From NCBI GenBank assembly GCA_030062745.1, contig CP099839.1, forward strand, positions 20,965,324 to 21,029,323: DNA of 64,000 bases. Reading direction: 5' to 3'. Source of the stretch: Capitulum mitella (lineage: Eukaryota > Arthropoda > Thecostraca > Pollicipedomorpha > Pollicipedidae). How positions within the stretch are numbered: position 1 is the first letter of the stretch; each line of letters starts with the position of its first letter. The position numbers and the translations under genes are program-made. This document shows positions 1-11,400 of the stretch, one piece after another. The notes beneath the pieces are model-generated. The model saw only the letters and a program-made list of their open reading frames with translations, made no database searches and had not been told where the DNA came from.

Positions 1-189
1 CGAATTCAATACGGCAATATAACCCGAGATGTTTGGCGATTAACGGGTGTCTATATAAATGTATGCAGAGAAAGTGGTAGGTTGATGGTCATTGCTGACC
101 TCTGGTAGTCGTTCTTGCTGTGTGCAATCTCTGTGCAATAGCAGTATTTATCGATTACATATACATTCGCTAGGTAGGTCAGTAGCAGT

Positions 190-640
190 AGGAGGCACGT
201 GCTCAGATTGTCGCTCAATCTCGGCCTCCATCACCGGGCCGGCGGAGCTCGCACGAGAGGCCGCTCCCAGCCGGACCCACCGCACAGCCATGCCCACCCC
301 GGCCCCTGGCCTGGCCTGCCCCGCCCTGCCCTGCCCTGCCCTGGCCTGCCCCGCCCTGCCCAGCACGCGGCGCCGGCCGGTCCTGGGCCGCCCAGTCGCG
401 GCAGAGCGGCAGATGGCTGTCCCGTCCGACAGTCTGCGTTCACCCGCGCCCTGTCCCACCTAGGGCCACGCCATGCTACCAGAGCAGGGAAGGGGGGCAG
501 CGAACGGCCAGCCTCGTGTACATAGCCGGCAGGACCGGCGCACAGCCGGCACGGACCGGACTGTTCTCTGCGTGCTGGCGGCCGTTTGTTCTAGGCCACA
601 GAGCGTTCTGTGGAGACTTGTCGCCGCAGCGACGGCCGTC
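190..640. other. GC-rich patch with CCTGCC-type low complexity
   Basis: A GC block whose core (300-360) is a short array of CCTGCC, CCTGGCC and CCCGCC words. Several overlapping open frames result from composition. It may be a CpG-rich promoter, but no exon is supported. Confidence 0.4.
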
Positions 641-1949
641 GTCGATATGCCATGCTTTTCAATCAGTTCTTGATCAGCGGACAATCACATCAGGTAACAT
701 ATCTGGCCCAGCGTGATTCGACTAACCCTCACATATCTTCACTTTCATATCACATGTTGGCGATGGTACAAAAGGAATGATATTCGCTCGCTGTCCCAGC
801 TGCTGCCCTCTCTCTCCCTTTCTCTCTCTCTGTCTCGCCGCCACCTGTGATTCGTTGGTGGAGGCTGTTGTGAGAGAGCCGGGCCGGTGTATGAGGTAAC
901 GCAGATGTGCCAGTGCCGGTTGAAATATATTGTTGTCTTCGGTGTATGTGCCAACGTTGTTCGATATGATGAGTGCACCAGTGCTTTGTTTAGTATAATC
1001 TTACATAGGATAAGGTACGGATGAGGAGCAAATTCAAAATTTGGGGTGTGTGTGTGCGTAGTTTTTATGGAGTTTTCCATCGTAAGATATTTGTATATAA
1101 TGATACTTGTGTAGCTTTACAGCTTTACGATATGCATACTCTGTTGGGTTTTGTGTTTTGGCGGATGAGTGCCCGTGTGATCTGCGCGCCGCAAAATTGA
1201 CATTTTCATCAGAATAAGAGCGTTACTTGTCTACCAGGCGAGCTGATCGAGCTCGAAATCATTGAACGAGCCTGTTAAGCTCAATGGGAACTCCTAAACC
1301 AGCCTGATACTCTTTTATTTGTTGTTGGCGCTATTGCCTAGAAATATAGACCCCAAGAATAGATATTGTTGTCATATTCATTAAGGCAATAAGTGCATTT
1401 TGTATCAGATGCAAACATAACAGATATGGTGGTAAATATACACATTGTAATGGTGTTTTTCCCTGTTTTGCGTCTCGAAACCGGGAGCACTCGGTCCCTG
1501 GCAAGACAGCTGACGGTTGAGAATCTCCGCCAACATGGAGCACTAGCAACATCCAGCTCTGACACTAGCGGTATCTTCGGGCCACCAGTCACTGTGGGAC
1601 TGTCGACAGGCAGCGACACAGCACTGGTCAGCAGCAGACGGTGCACGAGAGACATTGCGTCGCCTTTTTTTAGCCCAATTTGGGTTGGCTGTGTACGCAG
1701 AAGATCCTAAAAGTAATTCGAAGTTATGAGCTCTTGTTTTGAAGCATGTTTTAATATCGAATAATCTTTGTCGTTTTGGTTGACATTGAGTAACTTATGG
1801 ATATTTTTACGATTCACGGATAAAGAAAAATAGGATTACAAACAGTCTGTATTTACCTTTGGTATGTTCCAAAACACATAGTACTATAACGACATCCCTT
1901 AGGATTTACTGTTCATAGCAAAAAGGGAAGCACGTCGACCGAGATGATA
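641..1949. other. no recognised feature apart from a CT-rich tract
   Basis: Mostly unique AT-leaning sequence. A pyrimidine-rich CTCTCT tract lies at 808-835. No gene is supported. Confidence 0.4.
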
Positions 1950-2101
1950 AACAGCCTTGTTACACTCAGCAGTTTACACGCCCGTATAAACACCCTTATT
2001 AATCAGAAGTGTTCACGCCGGCGTGAACAGCCTCATTACACTCAGCAGCCTGCACGCCCGTATAAACACCCTTATTACACCGCAGTATGCACGTCCGTCT
2101 A
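1950..2101. repeat. 76-bp tandem duplication
   Basis: Two units share AACAGCC, TTACACTCAGCAG and ACGCCCGTATAAACACCC. The junction between them contains an 18-bp perfect palindrome at 2011-2028. Confidence 0.8.
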
Positions 2102-3427
2102 CTCCAGGAGGCGTTGCGCACTTTTGATAGTTCTTCTCGCCTTTAGGCTCTGCGGCACCATCCTGAAAACAGAAAAGGGTTATTACGTGTGCCGTGCCTT
2201 CGCAGTCAGGCATGGGCTCTGAATTTGCCGTTCCTGCTTTCTTCGTTTTAAATCAGTCAGAACGTGAAAGTACACGACAAGGCAACCCGATTCCATGTTA
2301 TGCTGAGTCGGCCGCGCGACCTTTCACTACGCCACCGATCCTTTCCGGGTATGAAGAGATAAATTCCAGTTACTGAATCAAATACAGCTGAAGAGACTTG
2401 CCGAGCTGCACAAACTCGTGTTACGGTCCCCCCGCGACCAGCATAACGTATTGGTCCCGCGCTCAACAATGGCCATACCACAGCAAGAGAACAGTCGAAA
2501 TGTTCGACGAATATCTGTTTCGTGCTAGGCGAAATAGGAGGCTCGGGGAGATGAAAGCGCTGGGCTGCGTTCAGGTCCTCAGGCTCTGTAGTGAAACTTA
2601 GTTTGTCATTTGTTTCCTAAACACACCACAGCCAGCAGCTGTAAACATTCCGACTCATCACATCGGATGTTTGAAACGTCACAATCACGTCACAGCTTGC
2701 CGTCGGACTTTGTGTGTCCTAATTTTTCCCGATAATGTCAAAATTATGGCCTCATGTTGATGAAACATTGCATATCGCCTTTTCAGCTTAACACCGGGCT
2801 GGTGGCCCTGTGAGAATGGCGCACACTGATGGAAAGGGCACATATTTCTTTTTTCTCCGCCCTCACACTCTGACTCATTCTACTGATTCCAACTTAAGTT
2901 TGTAGAAGGACTTCTGCGTAGTGATCTTACTGCCTTTGAACAAGTAACACCCCTTCATTTCTCCAGGTCAACTGAACCAATCACAACTAAATTTTGTGGA
3001 ACCTTGCATGAACTTGCATACCACAAAGCAGGGTCAGATTAATCGAGGTCAACGAGGATCAGTGGTCGATAATGCTGCATTTTGTACAAATGCAGCATAA
3101 TGCAATCTGGTTTATTGTTAATAGGTAGGAACCTCTTCCACATTCGTAAATCAAATGACGTAATGAGGCCATTCGAGGTCAACCAGGGCCAAAGAAATAC
3201 ATCATCATAGAATCCTGCACAGGTCATTTGGGTAAATCTAGAGGGAAGGAAAGACTGTTTGTGTCACAGAAAGAAAGTATTCGCTAATTAATCTTCGACA
3301 ACAGAAACTGACATTACCTAGCCTGTGTATTGTTTGAGACACCCGCATTCGTCATGCAGTTAAAGTCTCCCTAAGATTCCTGTGCGACCCCTTCATAAAA
3401 TGAGGCATTTTCAATACCTGATCCCAG
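2102..3427. other. no recognised feature
   Basis: Unique-looking sequence with AGGTCA-like words near 3048 and 3175 that may mark a decayed element. No coding signal was recognised. Confidence 0.35.
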
Positions 3428-3431
3428 TTAA

Positions 3432-4640
3432 CCCGCGCATGACCGTCGGTCGGTTTCGAACATGCGCGACTGGGGGGGGGGGGGCAATTGGCCACCCCCT
3501 CTCTGTCTCACGAAAGGTTGGTCGCACGATAAAAAATAAGCATACCGTTTGGAAGCTTGTGACGAGTAGAGCTCGAAATTGATCTCATTTTTAGTTTTAG
3601 ATAATATGTAAGCAATTTACGCTCTATATCTGTTTTCTCATAGCCGACTGCATGAGACCGAGAATTGGCCTGAATCTCAAGGGTTGTGACTAATAACGCA
3701 TAGGTAAAGGCAACAGCGCACAAGTAAAGGTCCACGGATGCCGATACAGTCTACTTTCCCAGACTTGTTCAATATATACGCCGAAACGTTGAATTAAAGA
3801 CACAGCAATTCTCGCGCCAGCTGTCGGCGTGCGCCGGTGTCGTATGCAGTAATAAATTGACGAAAACTAATTTTAGCGTTCCTTTATTTTCGCCAAAAAA
3901 GCCTATTTATGTAAATTTGATTGATCTTAGTGGTTCTTGTGATGGTTTTTCATGCTTAAATTTTGGGAAAATTCATTAGTTACCAATCTAAACAACTGGC
4001 GGAGCTTTATTCGCGAGAGTCTGTTTATTTCCAAAATATGCTATTTTTCGAACTTTTTGAGGTTCCTGGTATTACTTACTTCTGTGCAAGCTAGTTCTGC
4101 CATTTTCTACCCATTCTGAGTAATTCATCGATGATTTTGACGGTGGTACATTTTGGCTCACTACAGCTATTCGTGACCTGACCTCAGGTCAATGGCTGGA
4201 AGTCACTGATACTTTGCTCAATGACGGTAACTAGATGTCTGCTTCACTCCACACTAAAAATGTTATGAAATATTCCGTCAGTTTCCGAAAAAACGACGAC
4301 ATGTCTTAAAAATGGGCTTGAGCTTAGGTCAATGACCTGGCCGAAAAATCTGAGATAGCGGATTTGTTGCATCTATCACGATCACTAATCCCTGAAAGTA
4401 TTATTGAGATATCTTGTTTTGCAAAAAAGTTACAGGGCGCTAAACTTTTTTGGACATGAGTCTGTTTCACCTGACCTGGGTCAGGCACCTAACCTGACCT
4501 GAGGTCAAAATTTTGACAAGAGATGTAAAATTAATGAAGCAAAAGGTACGCAAAGTTTCGTGACTCTCTGTTCATTCGTTGTCTCGCAATCCCAGAAAAA
4601 CCTCAGGGGTGGTCAACGGCCCTCCCCAGTCGGGGACGGA
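3432..4640 (+). mobile_element. non-autonomous TTAA element, family B copy 1
   Basis: About 1.2 kb, closely similar along its length to 42403-43620. The left end is TTAA then CCCGCGCATGACCGTCGG. The right end is CCAGTCGGGGACGGA next to TTTA, a mutated TTAA. Subterminal G-runs at the left mirror C-runs at the right, forming imperfect inverted ends. The body carries several TGACCT/AGGTCA words. No transposase is coded. The TTAA target and CCC ends point to a piggyBac-type element moved in trans. Confidence 0.8.
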
Positions 4641-4976
4641 TTTACCTCGACTGACCTGACCCAGGTCATCCTTGTCAGGTTTCGTTGAGGTCGGGTGATT
4701 AGATTTGTGGCAAGAAGTGTGATTCAGAAATGACGTTCATCATTTGATTTCAATTGACACTGACTGACCTGCCCCAGGCTGCCTGCGACCTTGTACTCGT
4801 ATTGCAAATTTATCCCGATGAATTATCTGGGATTGTTTGGGTTTTGGGGCTGTATATGTTGTAAGCAGTCCAAATGATGGCTGAGTTCCGGCAGTTTATA
4901 AAAGTATCATGTCTTTTTACAGCAGGAGAAATGGTCTTTCCTCTCTCCTAACCTTCATGTACAGTATTACTTTAGC

Positions 4977-4982
4977 TTTAAT
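4977..4982 (-). terminator. possible polyadenylation signal of the Reeler gene
   Basis: ATTAAA on the minus strand, about 300 bp past the stop codon. It is the nearest recognisable hexamer. There is no transcript evidence, and a more distant AATAAA lies inside the B1 repeat near 4024. Confidence 0.25.
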
Positions 4983-5278
4983 AAGAAGTGGAGAATCCAA
5001 CCCGAAGTAGCGTTGTTTCACCAGTGCAACAAGTCACAGTAACCATGCATTTCCACGGTAACCGGCAGCACCAGATTTTTCTGATGAACGACAAGCATGA
5101 AACTGTGACCATTCAGACCAAAAAAGATCGGGTTATTACGTCAAGGTCCAGCACAAGAGGCCTTTGACTACGTGCCCCTGCACAAAGAAAGTGGTTCGCG
5201 AAATCCCTCCCGAAAGGGAAAAAACCGGCTGTCCAGCACAGAGTTAACACCGCCCGAATAGGCGCTACCGTCACTCGC

Positions 5279-5480
5279 CTATTGCGGAAAGTAGCGCTGC
5301 AAGTCGAAGTGGCTCTGGTCCACCACAGGCGCGAACGGTCGTGGCCCGGCGGGCTTATTGGTGACCACTCCCTGTCGGGCTCCTGCTGGTGCCGGGGCCG
5401 GCTGTGACTGGCGCGAACCGCCCTCCTCCAGAGCCTCCACATCAGCCCAGAACTGGCTGTACGACTGCAGTACAGTCACG
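5279..5480 (-). CDS. Reeler gene exon 3: last Reeler strand and C-terminal tail
   Basis: The acceptor reads CTGTCCGCAG|CGTGACTG. The exon supplies the third base of His136, then VTVLQSYSQFWADVEA, the closing strand of the Reeler domain, then a low-complexity tail with SQPAPAPAGARQG, ending HFDLQRYFPQ and TAG (complement of 5279-5281). The first bases of this exon and its acceptor are repeated many times in the neighbouring intron (array 5468-5865), so which acceptor is used rests on frame and domain fit. Confidence 0.87.
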
Positions 5481-8400
5481 CTGCGGACAGAGGGTGGGAT
5501 TAGAGGCCACCACAGTACGGTCACGCTGCCAGCAAGAGGAGGGGCCACAGCAGCACTGTTATGCTGCCAACAGGAGGAGGAGCCACAGCAGCACAGACAC
5601 ATTGCCGACAGAGAGTCGGGTTAGAGGCCACAGCAGCACAGTCACGCTTCCAACAGGAGGAGGGGCCACAACTGCCCAGTAACGCTGCCAACAGGAGGAG
5701 GAGCCACAGCAGCACAGACACACTGCCGACAGAGAGTCGGGTTAGAGGCCACCGCAGCGTAGTCACGTTGCCAACAGGAGAAGGGGCCACAGCAGCAATC
5801 ACACTGCCAACAGAAGAAGGGGTCCTTGCAGCACAGACACGTTGCCGACAGAGGTTCAGCTCAGACGCAGTCACACTCACCTGGCATGACATGTCAGGTC
5901 AGAGCAAGGGTAACGTGGGGTGAAACGCACCAAAAACTTTCAACTGTTACTGTGTTATAATCCGTCACTGTACGAGCTTCATGTAACTTTTATATGAAAG
6001 GTGGTTCATTTATCTCATTACAACCAATCTGTTAATACACTGTCTTGACTTCAAACATATGAAAATCGAGTCTTTGCAAGACATTGCAGAAATGCTTCGT
6101 ATCTCTTTCAAGGGTAAGACGCCTTCTAATCAGGGATAAGAAGCCTTCTGCCTACGGCCTTACCCCAACGACATCACTGAATAAAAACCAGGACTTCCAG
6201 GTGGAGGACAGCGTGCAACACCTGTCGGCTGCAAGCCTAGGGTTGTCCATGAATTAGGTGTCGCTGATACGGCCAATGCGTGATCAAGCGTTACAGCGGG
6301 AAGGGTGGGAGGCTGAATCAGCGCTAAGTTATGATGTCACGCCAAAGATGAAAGGAGGTCAATAGATACCCAAAATACTAAAAAGAAAAATCGTTAACGA
6401 GTCGTGTAATTCTGGCTTCTGGTTAACGACGCTGGTAACTGAAATAAGCGACTGGCAGGGAGAGGGCTGTTGGTTGGGCGTTACGAGATTTGAAGGGCGA
6501 GGTTTGACTGACTGTTACGTAATTTTGGGGTGGGGTCTGACTGACCGTTACGTAATTTTGGGATGGGGTCTGACTGACCGTTACGTAATTTTGGGGTGGG
6601 GTCTGACTGACCGTTACGTAATTTTGGGCTGGGGTCTGACTGACCATTCCGAATCGTAGCAAGAGGAAGTTAGAAAAAAACCCTAAAATGTATTCAGTAA
6701 TTTATGAGAACAACAGATCTCAGAGCCGGACTGGCCTCCTGATAAGGACCGGGCAGTGTTTGAGTTACCCTGGGACCGGACCGGTCTCCTCGTAAGGACC
6801 GGGCGGTGTTTGAGTTACCCTGGGACCGCGCCGGCCTGGCTGCTCAGTCTCATGTTCCGTGCTAGCTGAAGTGATTTGCTCGGCCCGCGGCATGACTCGC
6901 AGTGAGTCCTCGCCAGCATTCGTTATTTGGGGACCTTCGACAGAACAAGGGGTTGGTGCGACCTCCCCAGGCATATCCGAACCTGACGTAATAGAGCAGC
7001 GAGCTGAAAACGAGCAAGTGGCATGGCCTTTGGCCACACCGTGATACCCCGTTTGACCCTTTTACGTTACACGGTAACCTTACAGGCAGCCTCAAATTAC
7101 GTCGTGTTAGCAGATTCTGGTTTTCATTGGATAGTATGGAACGTAACGTGTAGGGAGCTTTTAAGGGAACACAATAATTTTTAACCTTGAATAAGAGTTC
7201 AAATCACTGTTTTAATGGAAATCACTGCCTTCGACTACATTAGATCCCTCTGAGATGATAGAAGACCACAAAAAAACAGTGATCTCAACTGATGATTTTT
7301 GCCCAAGATGGTCTGACCCAACTAAGTGCTACGGAGTAGAGATCATTGACACCGTGATTGACATCCAGGTATAGGATCTAATAAGACTGCCGTAAAGCAC
7401 TTAAAACGTCCGCTCTCCGATAAAGACCCTCGCCGAAACGTTATTTCTCCATGATATCTCCTCGAGAACGAGGTCTTAGGTCGATGACCTGTCAAAGCAA
7501 TGGGCCCAGATTTTTAGACGTGTAAAAAAGTTTCAGACTCAGCTCTGCAAAAATTCGCAGTGACCCAAGCAGTGGTTTTGTGCCAGCCTACAAAAAAAAA
7601 TCTCAGGGGGATTGCACCAAGCCCCGGACTGGCAAGCGATCGGCACCGTTACACCCGCCCGAGCCACCTGTTCCGGCTGGTGGTCGCTTGACATATGTAG
7701 GTCTGCCTGGACGGGCCTGACGCCAAAGCCTAAAGCGGCACATTTAACAAGATTTCGAATGAAACGTAAAAAACGTAAATCTTCTGCATTTTAACTCGCC
7801 ACGGTCAAATGCCTGTCCTGCGGCGTAGGCGGATACACAGATGTGACTTCGACAAGCAAAAACCAATATGTCAAACTAACTCTGCAATGCTGACAGTCAA
7901 ATGCTGCGCCGCAGTTTGCTTCTCCTGTGATTGAATTTTCTATTTTAGTCGTATCTATCCAGCCCACTGCAGGGCCTCGGCGCTGGGCGGCCCTGGGCCG
8001 GGGTGGAAGCGGCGTCGATCGATGCGAATCTTCTGTGTACACCACTGACATGGTGACGCCGGCTGGGAGTCAGGGTGACTGTGGCATGACATGGCGTGGC
8101 TATGTGGCGAGAGGGCGACCTGGTGAGACGCCGCCACGTCGTCTGCACGCAGCGCGAGCGAGACTCAGAACGCGGACGGGATAGAAGTAGACCTGGATGG
8201 CCGGTCTAGCCGAGACAATGTCAAACAGATACGAAGCCCTGGGCACTAGATTCTGTGCACGTGACGCTGGATCATCTGGTGCTTTAGACATCAGGGCCAA
8301 GGGTTTCACGTCACGCAGGCAGGGGCCCAGAGAGTTGCGTGCCGGGCAAATGAGACAACAGGCACGACACCGCGGTCCTCACAGCATGAAGGCAGAATAT

Positions 8401-11400
8401 TTTACCATTGAGTTCCTGGACAAATGTTGACATTATGTTGCATTAAACGCAGTCACCCCTGCAGTTTTGGGCCCCTCGCGCTGACAAAAGGAGCACGAAA
8501 GTGCCTGATTTACTTTCTGATGCGACAGAAACGCCAGACTTCCATTAAGGTAGTCTCCAGTGGAACAGGGTTGCGAAAGAGTGACTGAGCGAACCGTGCC
8601 GACCGGGCGGAGTGAGACTGTGCGTGCCGACCGGCCGAGTCTGAGCCACTCACTGCATCGAGACGTCCTGGCGGCCGGACCAGGTGACCGCCACACTGGC
8701 CTTCTCGCTGCGGTCGGCGTGGGTGAGCGCGGCGCACTCGTTCATCAGGTTGACGTTGTCCACTGGCTGCCAGTTGCCCTGACCAGTGGCCGCCTTGCCC
8801 GTGCTGGGGTCACGAGCCTGCACCATGAAGCCCTTGAAGTAGTTGTTTCCTGACGACCTGATCACCACTGAAATGAGTCCGACCGCCATCAGCTGAGACG
8901 GGTCACAACTGGGGCCAGCGACGATCGCCATCCACCGAGACGCGTCACGACTGGGGAACGCCGACTCCTCGTCATCAGCACATTACGAAGCAGGGCGGCT
9001 GTTCCCCGGACAAACAAGCGAGCCGAGAGCGGTCAACATACACGGCATTGTTGGTGGCAAGGAATGTAAATGACAGAAGGTGAGTGACAAGGCATTATAA
9101 AAGATATTGCCAGTTGCGCGTAAACATGGATAATATCCAGGATTGACATGCGCTTGCCCTTTCAAACCAGAATGGTGGCGCAAAAGACGTTTTTAGCTCG
9201 TTTCAGAAAAAAATGGTTTCATTAGTTCACTTGAAAAATATCAAGCTTGTTATTATTTGCGCAAAGTTTTATGATCCCAAAATAATCCTCAATATAGCAT
9301 GTCAAGCTTCTTTTCCATCTTTTTTTCATTGGACACATTGATTGACGACTTCCAAATCCCTAGGATATCAGTAACAGGATATTGCCGGAAGGATGGTCTG
9401 CTGCACTGGACGAGGGCACCAAATGGGACATACCGTGTTTAGGTGAGTATGATGAGTATGATCAGTACCCAAGTAAGTACCGGGTATTCTGTTCGGGGAC
9501 GTGGGAGGACTAACCGGGCTTCGTTTGCAGCAAGTGGCCCACGACAGTGCGAAGGATGCTTTGCAAAGCGAGGAAAGCCACGTTGCCAAGCTGGCGAGGA
9601 TTTCGTTCAAGTGACTGCGTTTAGCTGCGGATCGAGAAAGCTACCCAGGCTACTGCTTTGTTCTCCAAGCAAGGACGCCGCAGCTTCCGATTGCCCATGG
9701 GGCATTTCGACACATTAATGTCCATTTTCAAAGCCCCGGGTGTTTGGTTAGGTTATGAACATTTCAGTTAGTTTTTTAAACATAACATTTAGTTACGTTC
9801 AGAATGCCGGTTTTGATACGTTAAGGTGCATTGGGATACATCAGGAGCCTTTGGATTGCTCAGAGGCTATTTTGAACGTCGTAAAGTTGTTTTGATAGCC
9901 CATGGCCCATTCCACACCTCGGGAACCCTTGTTTAGACCGCAGGAGATGCCTTTGGGCAGAAGAGTAAGAGTAGATAAGACTCTTCAGTAGATAAGAATC
10001 CCACTCATAACTGTCTTTTTGACTTCCTACACATCGGGGCCGCTTTGGTAATGCTGGGAACCTTTTGATGTTCTCAAACTCTTTAGAACCACCTTAAGTG
10101 AGGGCGAAGAGGGTGTTTTTGGGCACGCTTTGTCGTTCGAAAAGGACCCTCCATGGCGTCAGGGAGGGCAGATGTCCTAGTACAGTCTGAATGATCTCTC
10201 TTTCGCAGCTTATTTGGTAGCCTGAGATGTGCCTCAGCGATTTTAAGTAACACAGCACCACGCAGGTAGCGTTCTTGATATTCCAAGGATCCAATGCGAT
10301 CAACAGCTGTTGGGGGTTCACTGGACCTAGGAGGTCAATGATTTACCGCATGGGTTCTTTGGTGTTGAAACCTGCGCTTTAATTGACGTCAACGTCATGA
10401 AAATGACGTAAAGTTGAGGAACTACACAGGGAAGGAAAGAAAATGGGGAAATATTAGGTCGTTTGTGATAAAAGACGCATTGCACGAAAAGGCCACCGAT
10501 TAGCTCCACTTCTAAATATTACTCTCTGGTTGTACCAAACGCTTGCATGAAAGCAACTTCCCTCCATGGATACAGGATCAGATAACTGATGCTGCACGAG
10601 GAAATCGTCGCGGTACTACAGTTAAACCGACTAGATTCACGTGCACCTGGTCTGCCTGGCTACTCTGTGGTGCCGTATGGAATGGCACTGGGGGTCGCCA
10701 GCGGAGCCGGCTGGCCGCGGTCTCCCGAGGGCGGCTCTGCGGCCCATTGCACAGGAGTTTCGTCAGGTTGGCGACGGCGGCGCGGCGCCGCCAGAGCCGC
10801 CCCCGGCGGGGTCGGTGAAAGTGTGCCGCCGCCATGGAAAGGCGGCTGTCGGCCGGCCGTCGGCCTGTCCGACCCCTGGCTGGTTCGGCCGAGCGGAGCG
10901 TGGCCCAGAGGAGGCCCGGGCTCCGGCGAGATATGCCCGGCCCGCCGACGCGGCGGCCAGCTGGAGTTTCACACGGCGGACGCGGAGCGCACTGCTGGTC
11001 CCGACTGCAAATCGCCGAGCCCGCCGCTGACTGGAAGTGTATGCGAACATGGCACGGCGAAACCGTGCTCGTCGTGCACTGGTTACGCGCGGAATAAACG
11101 AACGTCGCTCTTTTTATGTCGTCAGACGGTCGGGTGGTGAAGGACGTGAAGATCTCCCTTGTCCGGTGCGAATCTCTCCGGTGACTGCGTCGGTGGCGCA
11201 TCAGCGCACCACTGCTTTGCACGTCCTTCGTGAAAGAGATCACAACTCAAGGAGCACCGTCACAAGCCGAAACGAATCGCTGCCGGAGCAGGAATTCTCT
11301 GTGATTCACCTGCCATTGACTATCGTCTCTAACGTAAGGCCATTGACTAAGGAGAAGGAAAAGTCGTCCCGCACCTTCCCGAATTATCTGTTGAACTAAT

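Noticed and set aside
5521-5892. Cysteine- and leucine-rich frames through the 5.5-5.9 kb array
   Set aside because: They are produced by the minisatellite, not by a gene.
10578-11243. Long minus-strand open frame of 221 codons
   Set aside because: It lies in a CpG-rich patch where several frames on both strands are open. No domain or splice logic supports it.
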